Under the pieces are notes generated by a model, which saw only the letters and a program-made list of their open reading frames with translations, had not been told where the DNA came from and searched no databases. Of a stretch of 5,557 bases of DNA, positions 1-5,547 are shown in pieces. The first letter of the stretch is position 1; every line of letters begins with the position of its first letter. The position numbers were made by a program, and so were the translations under genes. This DNA is from RBC101 sp052387735 (GTDB lineage: Bacteria > Gemmatimonadota > Gemmatimonadetes > Gemmatimonadales > Gemmatimonadaceae), in assembly GCA_052387735.1 (NCBI GenBank), contig JBQTIW010000269.1:1-5557 (forward strand). Direction: 5' to 3'.

Positions 1-1219
1 AAGGCGCTGGTGTGGAAGGCATTCCAGCGCGTCAAAGCAAATGGGGGTAGCGCGGGAGTAGACGACGAATCGATTGCGAAGTTCGAGGAAGATCTCGGCG
101 GCAACCTGTATAAGATCTGGAATCGAATGGCATCGGGCAGCTATTTCCCGCCGCCAGTCAAGGCAGTCCCGATTCCAAAGAAGAGTGGGGGCGTCAGAAT
201 CTTGGGCGTTCCCACGGTCGCTGATCGAGTGGCACAAACGGTGGTCAAGACGGTCCTCGAGCCGGTGCTCGAGTCAGTGTTTGACCGCGACTCATTCGGC
301 TATCGGCCTGGGCGCTCTGCCCTGGACGCGATCGAGTTGGTGCGGCGGCGAAGCTGGCAGTACGCCTGGGTTGTCGAGTTCGACATCAAAGGCTTGTTCG
401 ACAACATCGACCACGAGTTGTTGCTCCGAGCAGTCCGGAAGCACTGCGCGACTCCATGGATTCTTCTGTACATCGAGCGATGGCTGAAGGCGCCACTGGA
501 GGCTGAGGATGGAAAGCGAACGGCGCGTGAGCGAGGCACTCCGCAAGGAGGTGTCGTGAGCCCGTTGCTCGCCAACCTCTTCCTGCACTACGCGTTGGAC
601 GCGTGGATGCGACGAGAGATGCGGAGCGTCAGATTCTGCCGCTACGCGGACGACGGCGTCGTTCATGGCAAGAGCGAAGCGCAGGCTCAGGTGGTGTTGA
701 GGAAACTCGGAACGCGACGACGAGAGTGTGGACTCGAACTGCACCCAGAGAAGACGCGGATCGTGTACTGCCGAGACGTCAATCGGCAAGGGCAAGTACC
801 CAACGATCCAGTTCACGTTTCTCGGTTACACGTTTCGGCCGCGCAAGGCGGTCGACAAGTATGGTCGGGTGTATGTGAACTTTTCTCCGGGCGTCAGCCG
901 TGAGGCATTAACAACAATGCGGCAGACGGTGCGAGGATGGCATCTCCAGCTCATGTGCGACAAAGAGCTGAGCGATCTCTCGAACATGTTTGGACCAGTG
1001 CTGCGTGGCTGGTCGAACTACTACGGTCGATTCTATCCGACGGCGCTGTACCCGCTGTGGAGACACGTGAACGACTATCTGGTGCGCTGGATGCAGCGGA
1101 AGTACAAGCGGCTTGCTCGCGGGGTGATTCGCGCGGCTCGTGCGCTTGGCCGAGTTGCTGAACGCAATCCGAAATCGTTCGTGCACTGGGAAAAGGGCGT
1201 CTTCCCTGCGGCTCGATGA
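1..1219 (+). pseudogene. ltrA: Group II intron reverse transcriptase/maturase, 5'-truncated by window and frameshifted
   Basis: The protein would splice its host intron (maturase) and copy it into new DNA sites (reverse transcriptase). The frame is open from base 1, so the N-terminus lies outside the window. RT landmarks in order are GVRILGVPTVADRVAQ, FGYRPGRSALDAI, FDIKGLFDNIDHELLL, GTPQGGVVSPLLANLFLHY and the catalytic YADD box at 643-654. Frame 1 reads correctly through YCRDVNRQG (to about 792). The family sequence then continues one base later as KYPTIQFTFLGYTFRPR, so one extra base lies around 790-793. The downstream part (794-1216) holds the maturase/thumb domain with RGWSNYYGRFYP and ends in FVHWEKGVFPAAR before a TGA. 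No HNH endonuclease domain follows. About 405 residues are visible across both frames, a little short of the usual 420-480. As written, frame 1 ends at 903 and would give a protein without the maturase domain. A sequencing error is the main alternative to a real mutation. Confidence 0.92.
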
Positions 1220-1222
1220 TGG

Positions 1223-1256
1223 GAGCCGGATGAGCCGAGAGGTTCACGTCCGGTTC
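1223..1256 (+). ncRNA. Group II intron domain V (catalytic hairpin)
   Basis: This 34-nt hairpin has every hallmark of domain V. The lower stem GAGCCGG pairs with CCGGTTC and contains the AGC catalytic triad at 1224-1226. The two-base bulge CG lies at about 1247-1248. The upper stem TGAGCC/GGTTCA is capped by a GAGA (GNRA) tetraloop. It binds the catalytic metal ions of the ribozyme. No disruptive change is seen, so the ribozyme core here appears functional. Confidence 0.92.
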
Positions 1257-1257
1257 T

Positions 1258-1294
1258 GCGAGGGGCTGGGGCTGCAATGCCCCGGCCTACTCAC
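1258..1294 (+). ncRNA. Group II intron domain VI with branch-point A and 3' splice site
   Basis: A hairpin follows domain V directly. GAG, then GGCT-GGGGC on the 5' side, pairs with GCCCC-GGCC and CTC on the 3' side, with a loop around TGCAAT. An unpaired A at about 1289 in the sequence CCTACTC is the expected lariat branch point. The intron probably ends at 1294 (AC, fitting the AY rule). The exact splice base is inferred from where the transposase frame resumes. Confidence 0.8.
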
Positions 1295-1912
1295 CCGACG
1301 CTCAAGGGGCCGGCGAAGTGGACGTCCTACCACCTCTACGTGCTGCTCGACGTGTTCAGCCGCTACGTCGTCGGCTGGATGGTGGCGCTGCGCGAATCCG
1401 CGATGCTCGCGGATCGCCTGATCCGCACGAGTTGTCAGCGCGAAGGCATTCTCCCGGGACAACTCACGGTGCACGCCGACCGCGGGTCGTCGATGACGTC
1501 GAAGCCGGTCGCACTGCTGCTGGCCGACCTGGGCATCACCAAAACGCACTCCCGGCCCTCGGTCTCGAACGACAACCCGTACTCCGAAGCGCAGTTCAAG
1601 ACCCTCAAGTACCGCCCCAATTTTCCGGAACGTTTCGGCTCGCTCGAGCATGCGCGCGCGCATAACGATGATTTCTTTCGCTGGTACAACACCGAGCACC
1701 GGCACTCCGGACTGGCTCTGCATACGCCGCACGACGTTCACTTCGGTCTCGCCGAAGCGCGTCGAGCGCACCGCGCGGACGTCTTGCTGGCCGCGTACGC
1801 CACGCATCCCGATCGCTTCGTCCACCACCCCCCCGTTCCCGCCCCACTGCCGACCGCGGCGTGGATCAATCCTCCCAAACTCCTCGTCACCTCAGAGGAC
1901 GTGCGTCAGTAA
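1295..1912 (+). pseudogene. IS3-family transposase (OrfB), 3' exon interrupted by the group II intron
   Basis: This is the C-terminal two thirds of an IS3-family DDE transposase (rve integrase core), which cuts and joins IS ends. The exon starts PTLKGPAKWT and continues YHLYVLLDVFSRYVVGWMV. The second catalytic Asp is in HADRGSSMTS (codon 1478-1480). The catalytic Glu is in NDNPYSEAQFKTLKYR (codon 1586-1588), giving exactly 35 residues between them, the DD(35)E spacing of the family. The normal C-terminus follows (FFRWYNTEHRHSGLAL, then TAAWINPPK) and TAA at 1910-1912. The first catalytic Asp, usually in a WDIT-type motif just upstream, must lie in the 5' exon beyond the window. The frame stays open back to 1277 only because domain VI happens to lack a stop, so the ATG at 1277 is inside the intron and is not a gene start. 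If the intron splices, the transposase could still be made; as DNA the gene is interrupted. Confidence 0.88.
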
Positions 1913-2046
1913 ACTCAGTCCACCCGGTGTCTCAAATTCGTTGACAGGTTCCGCAGGCGGAGTCTCGAGACATCGGTGGCCTCCGGTATTGAAGGGGTGG
2001 ATTACCGACACTGATCGTTGCGGGAACCACGATGCCAAATCAGGCT
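1913..2046. other. IS3-type right end plus remnant of a further cassette; no gene
   Basis: No credible coding region is present. The first 40-50 bases after the transposase stop (GTGTCTCAAATTCGTTGACA at 1927-1946, then GGTTCCG) resemble the right-end sequence that commonly follows this transposase type, but the exact terminus and target duplication cannot be set because the left end is outside the window. The rest, read on the minus strand from attC at 2047, would be the start of the next integron cassette (TTAGGCAGCCTG...), cut off by the IS. A short ATCGT/ACGAT inverted repeat lies at about 2014-2033. Confidence 0.5.
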
Positions 2047-2118
2047 GCCTAACGACCGTGGCTCAGTTGCGGACCGGCCGACCCCTCCGGCCCGTCAACC
2101 TGCAGCCACTTGTTAGGC
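2047..2118 (-). other. attC: Integron attC recombination site (72 bp) of the toxin-antitoxin cassette
   Basis: The site is bounded by inverse core GCCTAAC (2047-2053) and core GTTAGGC (2112-2118). Inside are paired boxes GTGGCTCAGTTG and CAACCTGCAGCCAC, complementary except for two extra C bases on the 3' arm of the plus strand. A GC-rich central stem separates the arms. Two unpaired extra bases within otherwise paired L boxes are the extrahelical bases that IntI uses to choose strand and orientation. With the extra bases lying in the first L box when read on the minus strand, the cassette reads on the minus strand, matching the toxin gene that ends one base before it. Confidence 0.85.
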
Positions 2119-2119
2119 A

Positions 2120-2413
2120 TCAAGCCCGCCGCCGCCACCGCCGCGGATGTCGCCTGCCATGAATGACCGCGAGCACTTCGACCCGGCCCGCGCGTTCGGC
2201 GAAATACACCTTGTAGGGGAATCGCCGCACCAAAGCGCGTCGGAGATCCCGGTAGACCAGCGGGTACCGTTCCGGCCCTCGTTGGATCGCCGCAAACGCC
2301 ACATCCACCGCCCGCAGGAATTCGTGCCCCAGTCCCGGGAGCTGGTCCTCGTACCACAGAAATGCTTCGCCCAGGTCCTCCTCGGCGAGCGCGCGGACCA
2401 CCAGGTCGATCAC
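2120..2413 (-). CDS. ParE/RelE-superfamily toxin of a type II toxin-antitoxin pair
   Basis: This is a 97-aa protein of normal length for the ParE/RelE fold. Family features seen are WYEDQLPGLGHEFL near residues 20-33, a proline-rich stretch QRGPERYPLVY, LRRALVRRFPYKVYF in the core strands, and the C-terminal VLAVIHGRRHPRRW block. These toxins either cleave mRNA on the ribosome (RelE) or poison DNA gyrase (ParE). The sequence does not decide between them, although the sequence style is typical of partners of TIGR02574 antitoxins. The start is a GTG that overlaps the antitoxin stop in GTGA, implying translational coupling. The TGA stop is one base from the attC site at 2118, so the gene fills its integron cassette to the end. 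The last codons (RRRRA) may be an addition produced by fusion to the cassette end. It acts in the cytoplasm. Confidence 0.88.
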   Translation of the reverse strand: MIDLVVRALAEEDLGEAFLWYEDQLPGLGHEFLRAVDVAFAAIQRGPERYPLVYRDLRRALVRRFPYKVYFAERAGRVEVLAVIHGRRHPRRWRRRA

Positions 2414-2643
2414 CGACTCATCCGATCAATGATCCTCGCGCGAACGACGTCCCACGTCTCGCCCAGCCCAGGATTGGCGTCCATCTCGGCGCGCCGACGC
2501 TCCAGTTCAGCCAGCTCCGCCTCGCTCAGCGGGAGCGTCGCGGCATCCGCGTCCTCCGCGATACTATCCCAGATGTCCTCCACCAGCTGGAGGCGTTCCG
2601 CAATCGTGAGACGGCGGTAGTCAAAAGCGGCGTCGGCGCTCAT
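2410..2643 (-). CDS. Antitoxin, Unstab_antitox / TIGR02574 addiction-module family
   Basis: This is a 77-aa acidic protein. The N-terminal part reads LTIAERLQLVEDIWDSIAED (residues 12-31), the hallmark of the PF09720/TIGR02574 putative addiction-module component. A LSEAELAELERRRAEMDANPG segment (residues 39-59) follows, and the C-terminus ends WDVVRARIIDRMSR. Such antitoxins bind and neutralise the RelE/ParE-type toxin encoded next to them, and are more labile than the toxin. The start is ATG at 2641-2643. No good Shine-Dalgarno is visible upstream. Its TGA overlaps the toxin GTG by four bases, so the two form one operon on the minus strand, antitoxin first. It lies in an integron cassette in the same orientation as the cassette. 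Confidence 0.88.
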   Translation of the reverse strand: MSADAAFDYRRLTIAERLQLVEDIWDSIAEDADAATLPLSEAELAELERRRAEMDANPGLGETWDVVRARIIDRMSR

Positions 2644-2888
2644 ACACAGGAAGCTGGCCAGGATCGCCTGTCTCCGGCAAGCCCCGAGCCGCCCGAGGCC
2701 GGGCGCCCCCTCCAGGCGGCGTGCAATCCCTTGCTAACGCCCTGACGCTGGGGGACCGCTCACGCCAACCCAAGGGTCACGCCACACCTGCGTCGCTCCC
2801 AGGCTCCATCACGGCCCGCGAAGGCCGCCCGCTAGGCCCAATCGGAGGACGCCACGGTCGTCTCAGCTCCGAGTGCGCGTTGCTTGAT
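2644..2888. other. Non-coding leader of the toxin-antitoxin cassette
   Basis: There is no supported gene in these 245 bases. On the minus strand this is the leader of the antitoxin gene, so a toxin-antitoxin promoter is expected here, but no convincing -35/-10 pair is visible. Minus-strand GTTAGC at about 2734-2739 and GCCTAGC at about 2831-2837 loosely resemble attC core boxes. The arms between them do not pair well, so an ancient attC is possible but not shown. Confidence 0.45.
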
Positions 2889-3020
2889 GCCTAACGTCTT
2901 GGCCATAAGTTGCGAGCGCCCTCTCGCAAGGCGCCCGGAAGCTGGGGAGACCTCAATCCCTCCAGGCGCTCAATCATTCCGCCACCCACCGCGCTCGTCA
3001 ACTTCATGGCCTGGTTAAAC
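2889..3020 (-). other. attC: Integron attC recombination site (132 bp) of the second cassette
   Basis: Core boxes are GCCTAAC (2889-2895) and GTTAAAC (3014-3020), matching RYYYAAC and GTTRRRY. Just inside, TTGGCCATAAGTTG pairs with CAACTTCATGGCC, a 12-bp match interrupted only by one extra C on the 3' arm, the extrahelical base. The about 80-base interior contains further self-complementary stretches (GCGAGCGCCCTCTCGC), giving a long attC near the upper end of the usual size range. The extra base is in the first arm when read on the minus strand, so this site has the same orientation as the one at 2047-2118. It begins 11 bases after the stop of the minus-strand gene that ends at 3032. Confidence 0.82.
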
Positions 3021-3031
3021 GGCACACGATC

Positions 3032-3718
3032 CTAATCGTCCGCCTGCTCTTCATACTCGTCGAGCACAGTATCTGAGAGATGCGACAGATGAGGCTGCGC
3101 CGCGAGCTCGAGCACCGCATCATACGAGAGGTAGGTGCAGCTCTCCGAAAGCGGACCGCGATCCAGCAGGGAGAAGACAGGGCGCCGTAGTTCTTGAAAA
3201 ACCTTCTCGCGACGTTCAACAGGCGCGACAATATGCAACCGAATATCCATGCTCGGCTGAAGGGCAAGGAGGTCAGCCATCCTGAGAATTCCGGAGTAGA
3301 TCGAGGTTGTATGCTCGACGTCAAACGCTTGCTTGATGGCTCGGCCCTTGAGCCACAGAACGTCGATCTGCTCGATCGTGCGAAGGGTAGTGTCGTCGTA
3401 GTTGAGCGGCAGCCGCTCAAGGACGGGGGGATGGTCGCCACGACACTCGCCCACGACGGCCGCCCGGTCTGTACGCGGGAGCCAGATTTGCATTCCCATC
3501 CGGGAGCCGATCTCGGCGAGGAGCGCCTGAATCCTCACCGATTCCCGCACGTCAGCTGGAGGCGAAGCTTCGGTGTCCGCGTCGGTGTCCTCCGGAACAA
3601 TGACCGTTACATCCTTGTCAGCTCGACGCACGCGGTGCGCAAGGTGGCGCCGGTATTCCGACTCCTCGACCGGGTAGGTTGCACCTCCGTCAAGCTGCGC
3701 CCGAACTGCAGTTTCCAA
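3032..3718 (-). CDS. Cassette protein of unknown function, possible PD-(D/E)XK-like nuclease core
   Basis: I do not recognise a named gene. The best-conserved-looking block is residues 108-183 of the TTG-started form: YDDTTLRTIEQIDVLWLKG, then AFDVEHTTSIYSGILRMADL, then IRLHIVAPVERREKVFQELR. From memory, this EHTTSIYSG block recurs in proteins annotated as hypothetical or restriction-related. D119 in a predicted strand (IDVLWL), followed by D133-x-E135 in the next strand, fits a PD-(D/E)XK-type nuclease core, but this is inference. The N-terminal half is charged and variable. No signal peptide or membrane segment is seen. The gene ends with TAG 11 bases before attC 2889-3020, as a cassette gene should. 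The start is unresolved: TTG at 3716-3718 is the first accepted start, yet the frame stays open and protein-like to 3850 (AIPIHEDHIWDRL...), where an in-frame TAG and the ISNCY element occur. No ATG or GTG lies in that extension, so a rare ATT start or 5' truncation is possible. Confidence 0.7.
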   Translation of the reverse strand: METAVRAQLDGGATYPVEESEYRRHLAHRVRRADKDVTVIVPEDTDADTEASPPADVRESVRIQALLAEIGSRMGMQIWLPRTDRAAVVGECRGDHPPVLERLPLNYDDTTLRTIEQIDVLWLKGRAIKQAFDVEHTTSIYSGILRMADLLALQPSMDIRLHIVAPVERREKVFQELRRPVFSLLDRGPLSESCTYLSYDAVLELAAQPHLSHLSDTVLDEYEEQADD

Positions 3719-3851
3719 GAGGCGACCGTCGCTATCTGAGAGCTGGACAAGGCTTGCGCGAATCTTCCCGGTCCAACTAGAAGTGCGCTTGTCCTGACCA
3801 GAGGTGAAGGAGAGGCGATCCCAAATATGGTCCTCGTGAATCGGAATCGCC

Positions 3852-3857
3852 TAGCTA
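3852..3857 (+). repeat. Candidate target-site duplication, left copy (TAGCTA)
   Basis: TAGCTA stands immediately outside the left terminal repeat and again outside the right one at 5548-5553. Because the word is palindromic, alternative readings (AGCT with ends one base longer, or CTAG with ends one base shorter) are equally consistent; the exact duplication length is unresolved. Confidence 0.6.
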
Positions 3858-3873
3858 GTGTCCGTCCTGAAAC
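3858..3873 (+). repeat. Left terminal inverted repeat of the ISNCY-type element
   Basis: GTGTCCGTCCTGAAAC is identical over 16 bases to the reverse complement of 5532-5547. The match extends outward through the palindromic flank TAGCTA, which is why the exact outer end is ambiguous by a base or two. Confidence 0.9.
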
Positions 3874-3905
3874 TCAGGATCAGGTGCTGAGCAGGTAGAA
3901 AAGCG

Positions 3906-4004
3906 AGTGACGCATCCGGGGATGGTGCGCTTCGAGCACTGATGTACGTTGGGGTTGTCGAGACACCAACACTATCAGGAGGAGGCACCGCCGGATGCGT
4001 CACT
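3906..4004 (+). promoter_or_regulatory. 14-bp inverted repeat spanning the transposase start codon (possible translational block)
   Basis: AGTGACGCATCCGG (3906-3919) is the exact reverse complement of CCGGATGCGTCACT (3991-4004), which contains the ATG at 3995-3997. Three further pairs with G-U wobbles can extend the stem outward. In an RNA that began outside the IS, the stem would bury the start codon. An RNA begun inside the loop (3920-3976) would lack the left arm and be translatable. IS10 and IS50 use this logic to ignore read-through transcription. Its function here is inferred. Confidence 0.65.
3977..3985 (+). promoter_or_regulatory. Strong Shine-Dalgarno of the ISNCY transposase
   Basis: AGGAGGAGG lies 9 bases before the ATG at 3995 and fixes the start. 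It is the only strong ribosome site seen in the window, and it sits in the loop of the 3906/4004 inverted repeat. Confidence 0.85.
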
Positions 4005-5344
4005 TGTCGCCGCAGCTGCCCCTCGCCACACCGTGGATCGATCATCCGCACGCCGAGGAGTTGGCGGCGATGAGTGCGCTGCTGGACGAGCAACCTGAGC
4101 TCGCGCGCCTCGTTCAGCAAGACCTCGAGGCGGGCTGTGCGAAGAATTCGCAGACGGGCCGCCCGGGACTGACCGGGGAGCAGACGCTGCGCGCGCTGCT
4201 CCTGCGCCAGCTCACCGGGTGGACGTATGAGGAGTTGGCCTTTCACGTGGCCGATTCCGCGACGTATCGCGCGTTCTGTCGGGTAGGTGCGCTGCTCGCG
4301 CCGCCGTCGAAATCGGCGCTCGCCGACAATCTCCGTCGGGTCCGCCCGGAGACGCTCGCCACGCTGAATGCGCGCCTGGTGACGAGTCCGACCGCCCGCA
4401 CCGTCGAGCCGGCGCGCACGGTGCGCATGGATGCGACCGTCGTCCCGGTGGCGATCCATCACCCCACGGATTCGAATCTCCTGTGGGATGCGGTGCGCGT
4501 GCTCGATCGGCTGCTGCGGCAGACGGAGACCCACGCCGGCTTCACCGCGTATCATCGCCACCGGCGGCGGGCGAAGCGGCGCGCCCTGGAGATCACCCAT
4601 CTCGCGCCACAGGCGACGCGGCGTCGGATCGCGTGCTATCGCGAGTTGGTGCAGCTCACGGAGGCGACGGCCAGTTACGCCACCTGTGCGCTGGCCCACC
4701 TCGAGGGGCTGCCCAGCACCCCGCCCCGCGATCGCATCCGAGCGCGCCTCATCACGTTCCTCCCGCGGGTCGCCCAAGTGATCGACCAGACGCGGCGGCG
4801 CGTGTTCCAGGGGGAGACGGTGCCCGCCGACGAGAAGCTCGTCTCGCTCTTCGAGGCCCATACCGACGTGCTCGTGAAAGATCGCCGCGACACGTATTTC
4901 GGCCACAAGATCTTCCTCACGACGGGGCGCTCCGGGCTCATCCTCGATTGTGCGATCCCCAAGGGGAATCCGGCCGATGCCACGTGGACGCTGCCGTTGG
5001 TGCGACGGCAACAGCGACTCTTCGGTCAGGCGCCACGCCAGGTGAGCTGCGATGGCGCGTTCGCGTCGCAGGACAACCTCGCCGCCACCAAAGCGCTGGG
5101 GGTCGAGGACGTGTGCTTCGCGAAGAAGCGCGGGCTCGCGGTCGCCGATATGGTGCGGAGCCAATGGGTCTACGACAAACTCCGCCGCTTCCGCGCAGGG
5201 ATCGAGAGCGGGATCTCCCTCTTGAAGCGCGTCTTTGGGCTGGCCCGCTGTGTGTGGAAAGGCGCGATCGGGTTCCACGCCTACGTGCGGACCGCCGTGC
5301 TCGCGGCCAACCTACTCGTCCTCGCCCGCCACCGCCTCGCCTAA
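3995..5344 (+). CDS. ISNCY-type DDE transposase
   Basis: This intact 449-aa transposase moves its own IS by cutting and joining the terminal repeats. An N-terminal domain (about 50-120) carries TGRPGLTGEQTLRALLLRQL followed by GWTYEELAFHVADSATYRAF, the layout of IS5/ISNCY-type enzymes. The probable catalytic triad is D146 in VRMDATVV, D353 in SCDGAFASQDNLA, and E404 in FRAGIESGISLLKR, with a long alpha-helical insertion (about 165-285, rich in Arg) between the first two acids. The end, GLARCVWKGAIGFHAYV to VLARHRLA, is typical. The start is fixed by AGGAGGAGG nine bases upstream. It stands alone in the IS. The inverted repeat over its start codon suggests that translation is restrained when the RNA comes from outside. 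No frameshift or missing motif is seen, so it is probably active. Family-level assignment is from memory of related proteins. Confidence 0.9.
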   Translation: MRHLSPQLPLATPWIDHPHAEELAAMSALLDEQPELARLVQQDLEAGCAKNSQTGRPGLTGEQTLRALLLRQLTGWTYEELAFHVADSATYRAFCRVGALLAPPSKSALADNLRRVRPETLATLNARLVTSPTARTVEPARTVRMDATVVPVAIHHPTDSNLLWDAVRVLDRLLRQTETHAGFTAYHRHRRRAKRRALEITHLAPQATRRRIACYRELVQLTEATASYATCALAHLEGLPSTPPRDRIRARLITFLPRVAQVIDQTRRRVFQGETVPADEKLVSLFEAHTDVLVKDRRDTYFGHKIFLTTGRSGLILDCAIPKGNPADATWTLPLVRRQQRLFGQAPRQVSCDGAFASQDNLAATKALGVEDVCFAKKRGLAVADMVRSQWVYDKLRRFRAGIESGISLLKRVFGLARCVWKGAIGFHAYVRTAVLAANLLVLARHRLA

Positions 5345-5531
5345 CGACGGCGGTTGCTGCCCTCGCGCACGGCACCGAGGAGGGGTCGCGCGATCCTTGT
5401 CGTCCCTCCAACCCTACCACTCGCGCGATCTGGGCGGGAGCGGGGCCATCTGTCGCGGTGGCTCGCGACTTCTCACCCCTTCAACCAGTTTCGAGGGCAC
5501 AGATCGTTTTCCACATCGCCGCGAATACGCG
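5345..5531. other. Right non-coding tail of the ISNCY-type element
   Basis: These bases separate the transposase stop from the right terminal repeat. I see no gene, no clear terminator and no repeat in them; overlapping open frames here are GC-driven artefacts. Confidence 0.5.
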
Positions 5532-5547
5532 GTTTCAGGACGGACAC
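5532..5547 (-). repeat. Right terminal inverted repeat of the ISNCY-type element
   Basis: GTTTCAGGACGGACAC is the perfect reverse complement of the left end at 3858-3873, with the candidate duplication TAGCTA at 5548-5553 outside it. Confidence 0.9.

Larger units (their letters stand above)
1..1294 (+). mobile_element. Group II intron, 3' portion (domain IV ORF, domains V and VI)
   Basis: This is the 3' part of a bacterial group II retro-intron; its 5' ribozyme domains lie outside the window. The intron-encoded protein ends at 1219. A canonical 34-nt domain V starts only 3 nt later (1223-1256), followed by a domain VI hairpin with an unpaired A near 1289. The intron most likely ends at the AC of 1293-1294, because the IS3-type transposase reading frame resumes as a clean family match immediately after it. 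The maturase gene lacks an HNH endonuclease tail and abuts domain V, which recalls RmInt1-like (class D/E) introns; the class assignment is tentative. The ribozyme core visible here looks intact, but the protein gene is frameshifted, so mobility would need a protein supplied in trans. Confidence 0.9.
2112..2894 (-). mobile_element. Integron gene cassette carrying the toxin-antitoxin pair
   Basis: The cassette is the segment between two attC cores. On the minus strand it starts after the G of GTTAGGC at 2895-2889, carries the antitoxin and toxin genes, and ends with its own attC (2118-2047, cut within the core of the next site). Both genes read with the cassette. Toxin-antitoxin cassettes are known from large chromosomal integrons, where they prevent loss of cassettes. 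The about 250 bases ahead of the antitoxin are longer than the usual cassette leader and could hold a dedicated promoter or a decayed older cassette. Boundaries follow the general attC rule and are inferred. Confidence 0.75.
3858..5547 (+). mobile_element. Complete ISNCY-type insertion sequence (about 1.69 kb)
   Basis: The element is bounded by perfect inverted repeats GTGTCCGTCCTGAAAC (3858-3873) and its complement (5532-5547), with identical short flanks consistent with a target duplication. It holds one transposase gene with a strong ribosome site, 137 bases of left leader and 203 bases of right non-coding tail. The transposase sequence style matches what is annotated as ISNCY (not classified yet); a final family needs an ISfinder comparison. 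Intact ends and an intact gene suggest a recent, possibly active insertion. It lies at the start of an integron cassette. Confidence 0.88.

Noticed and set aside
292..816. Minus-strand frame of 174 aa opposite the reverse transcriptase
   Set aside because: It is antisense to clear RT motifs and has no recognisable domain.
1277..1294. ATG at 1277 as start of the transposase
   Set aside because: It lies in intron domain VI, has no ribosome site, and the residues before PTLKGP do not match the family. The frame is open there by chance.
2147..2745. Plus-strand frames across the toxin-antitoxin genes
   Set aside because: They mirror the minus-strand antitoxin and toxin, which match known families and overlap by GTGA; the plus frames have no family features.
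2889..3020. Small RNA or CRISPR-like repeat suggested by the long hairpin
   Set aside because: There is a single imperfect palindrome, no repeated units and no spacers; the core boxes and extrahelical base explain it as attC.
3194..3739. 181-aa plus-strand frame opposite the cassette gene
   Set aside because: It runs against the cassette direction, has no recognised motif and no ribosome site, while the minus-strand frame has conserved-looking blocks and stops next to attC.
3851..5278. 475-aa open frame on the minus strand opposite the ISNCY transposase
   Set aside because: It is rich in Arg, Pro, His and Glu with no family features, and lies fully antisense to a well-supported transposase with a strong ribosome site. 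This is a shadow frame typical of GC-rich DNA.
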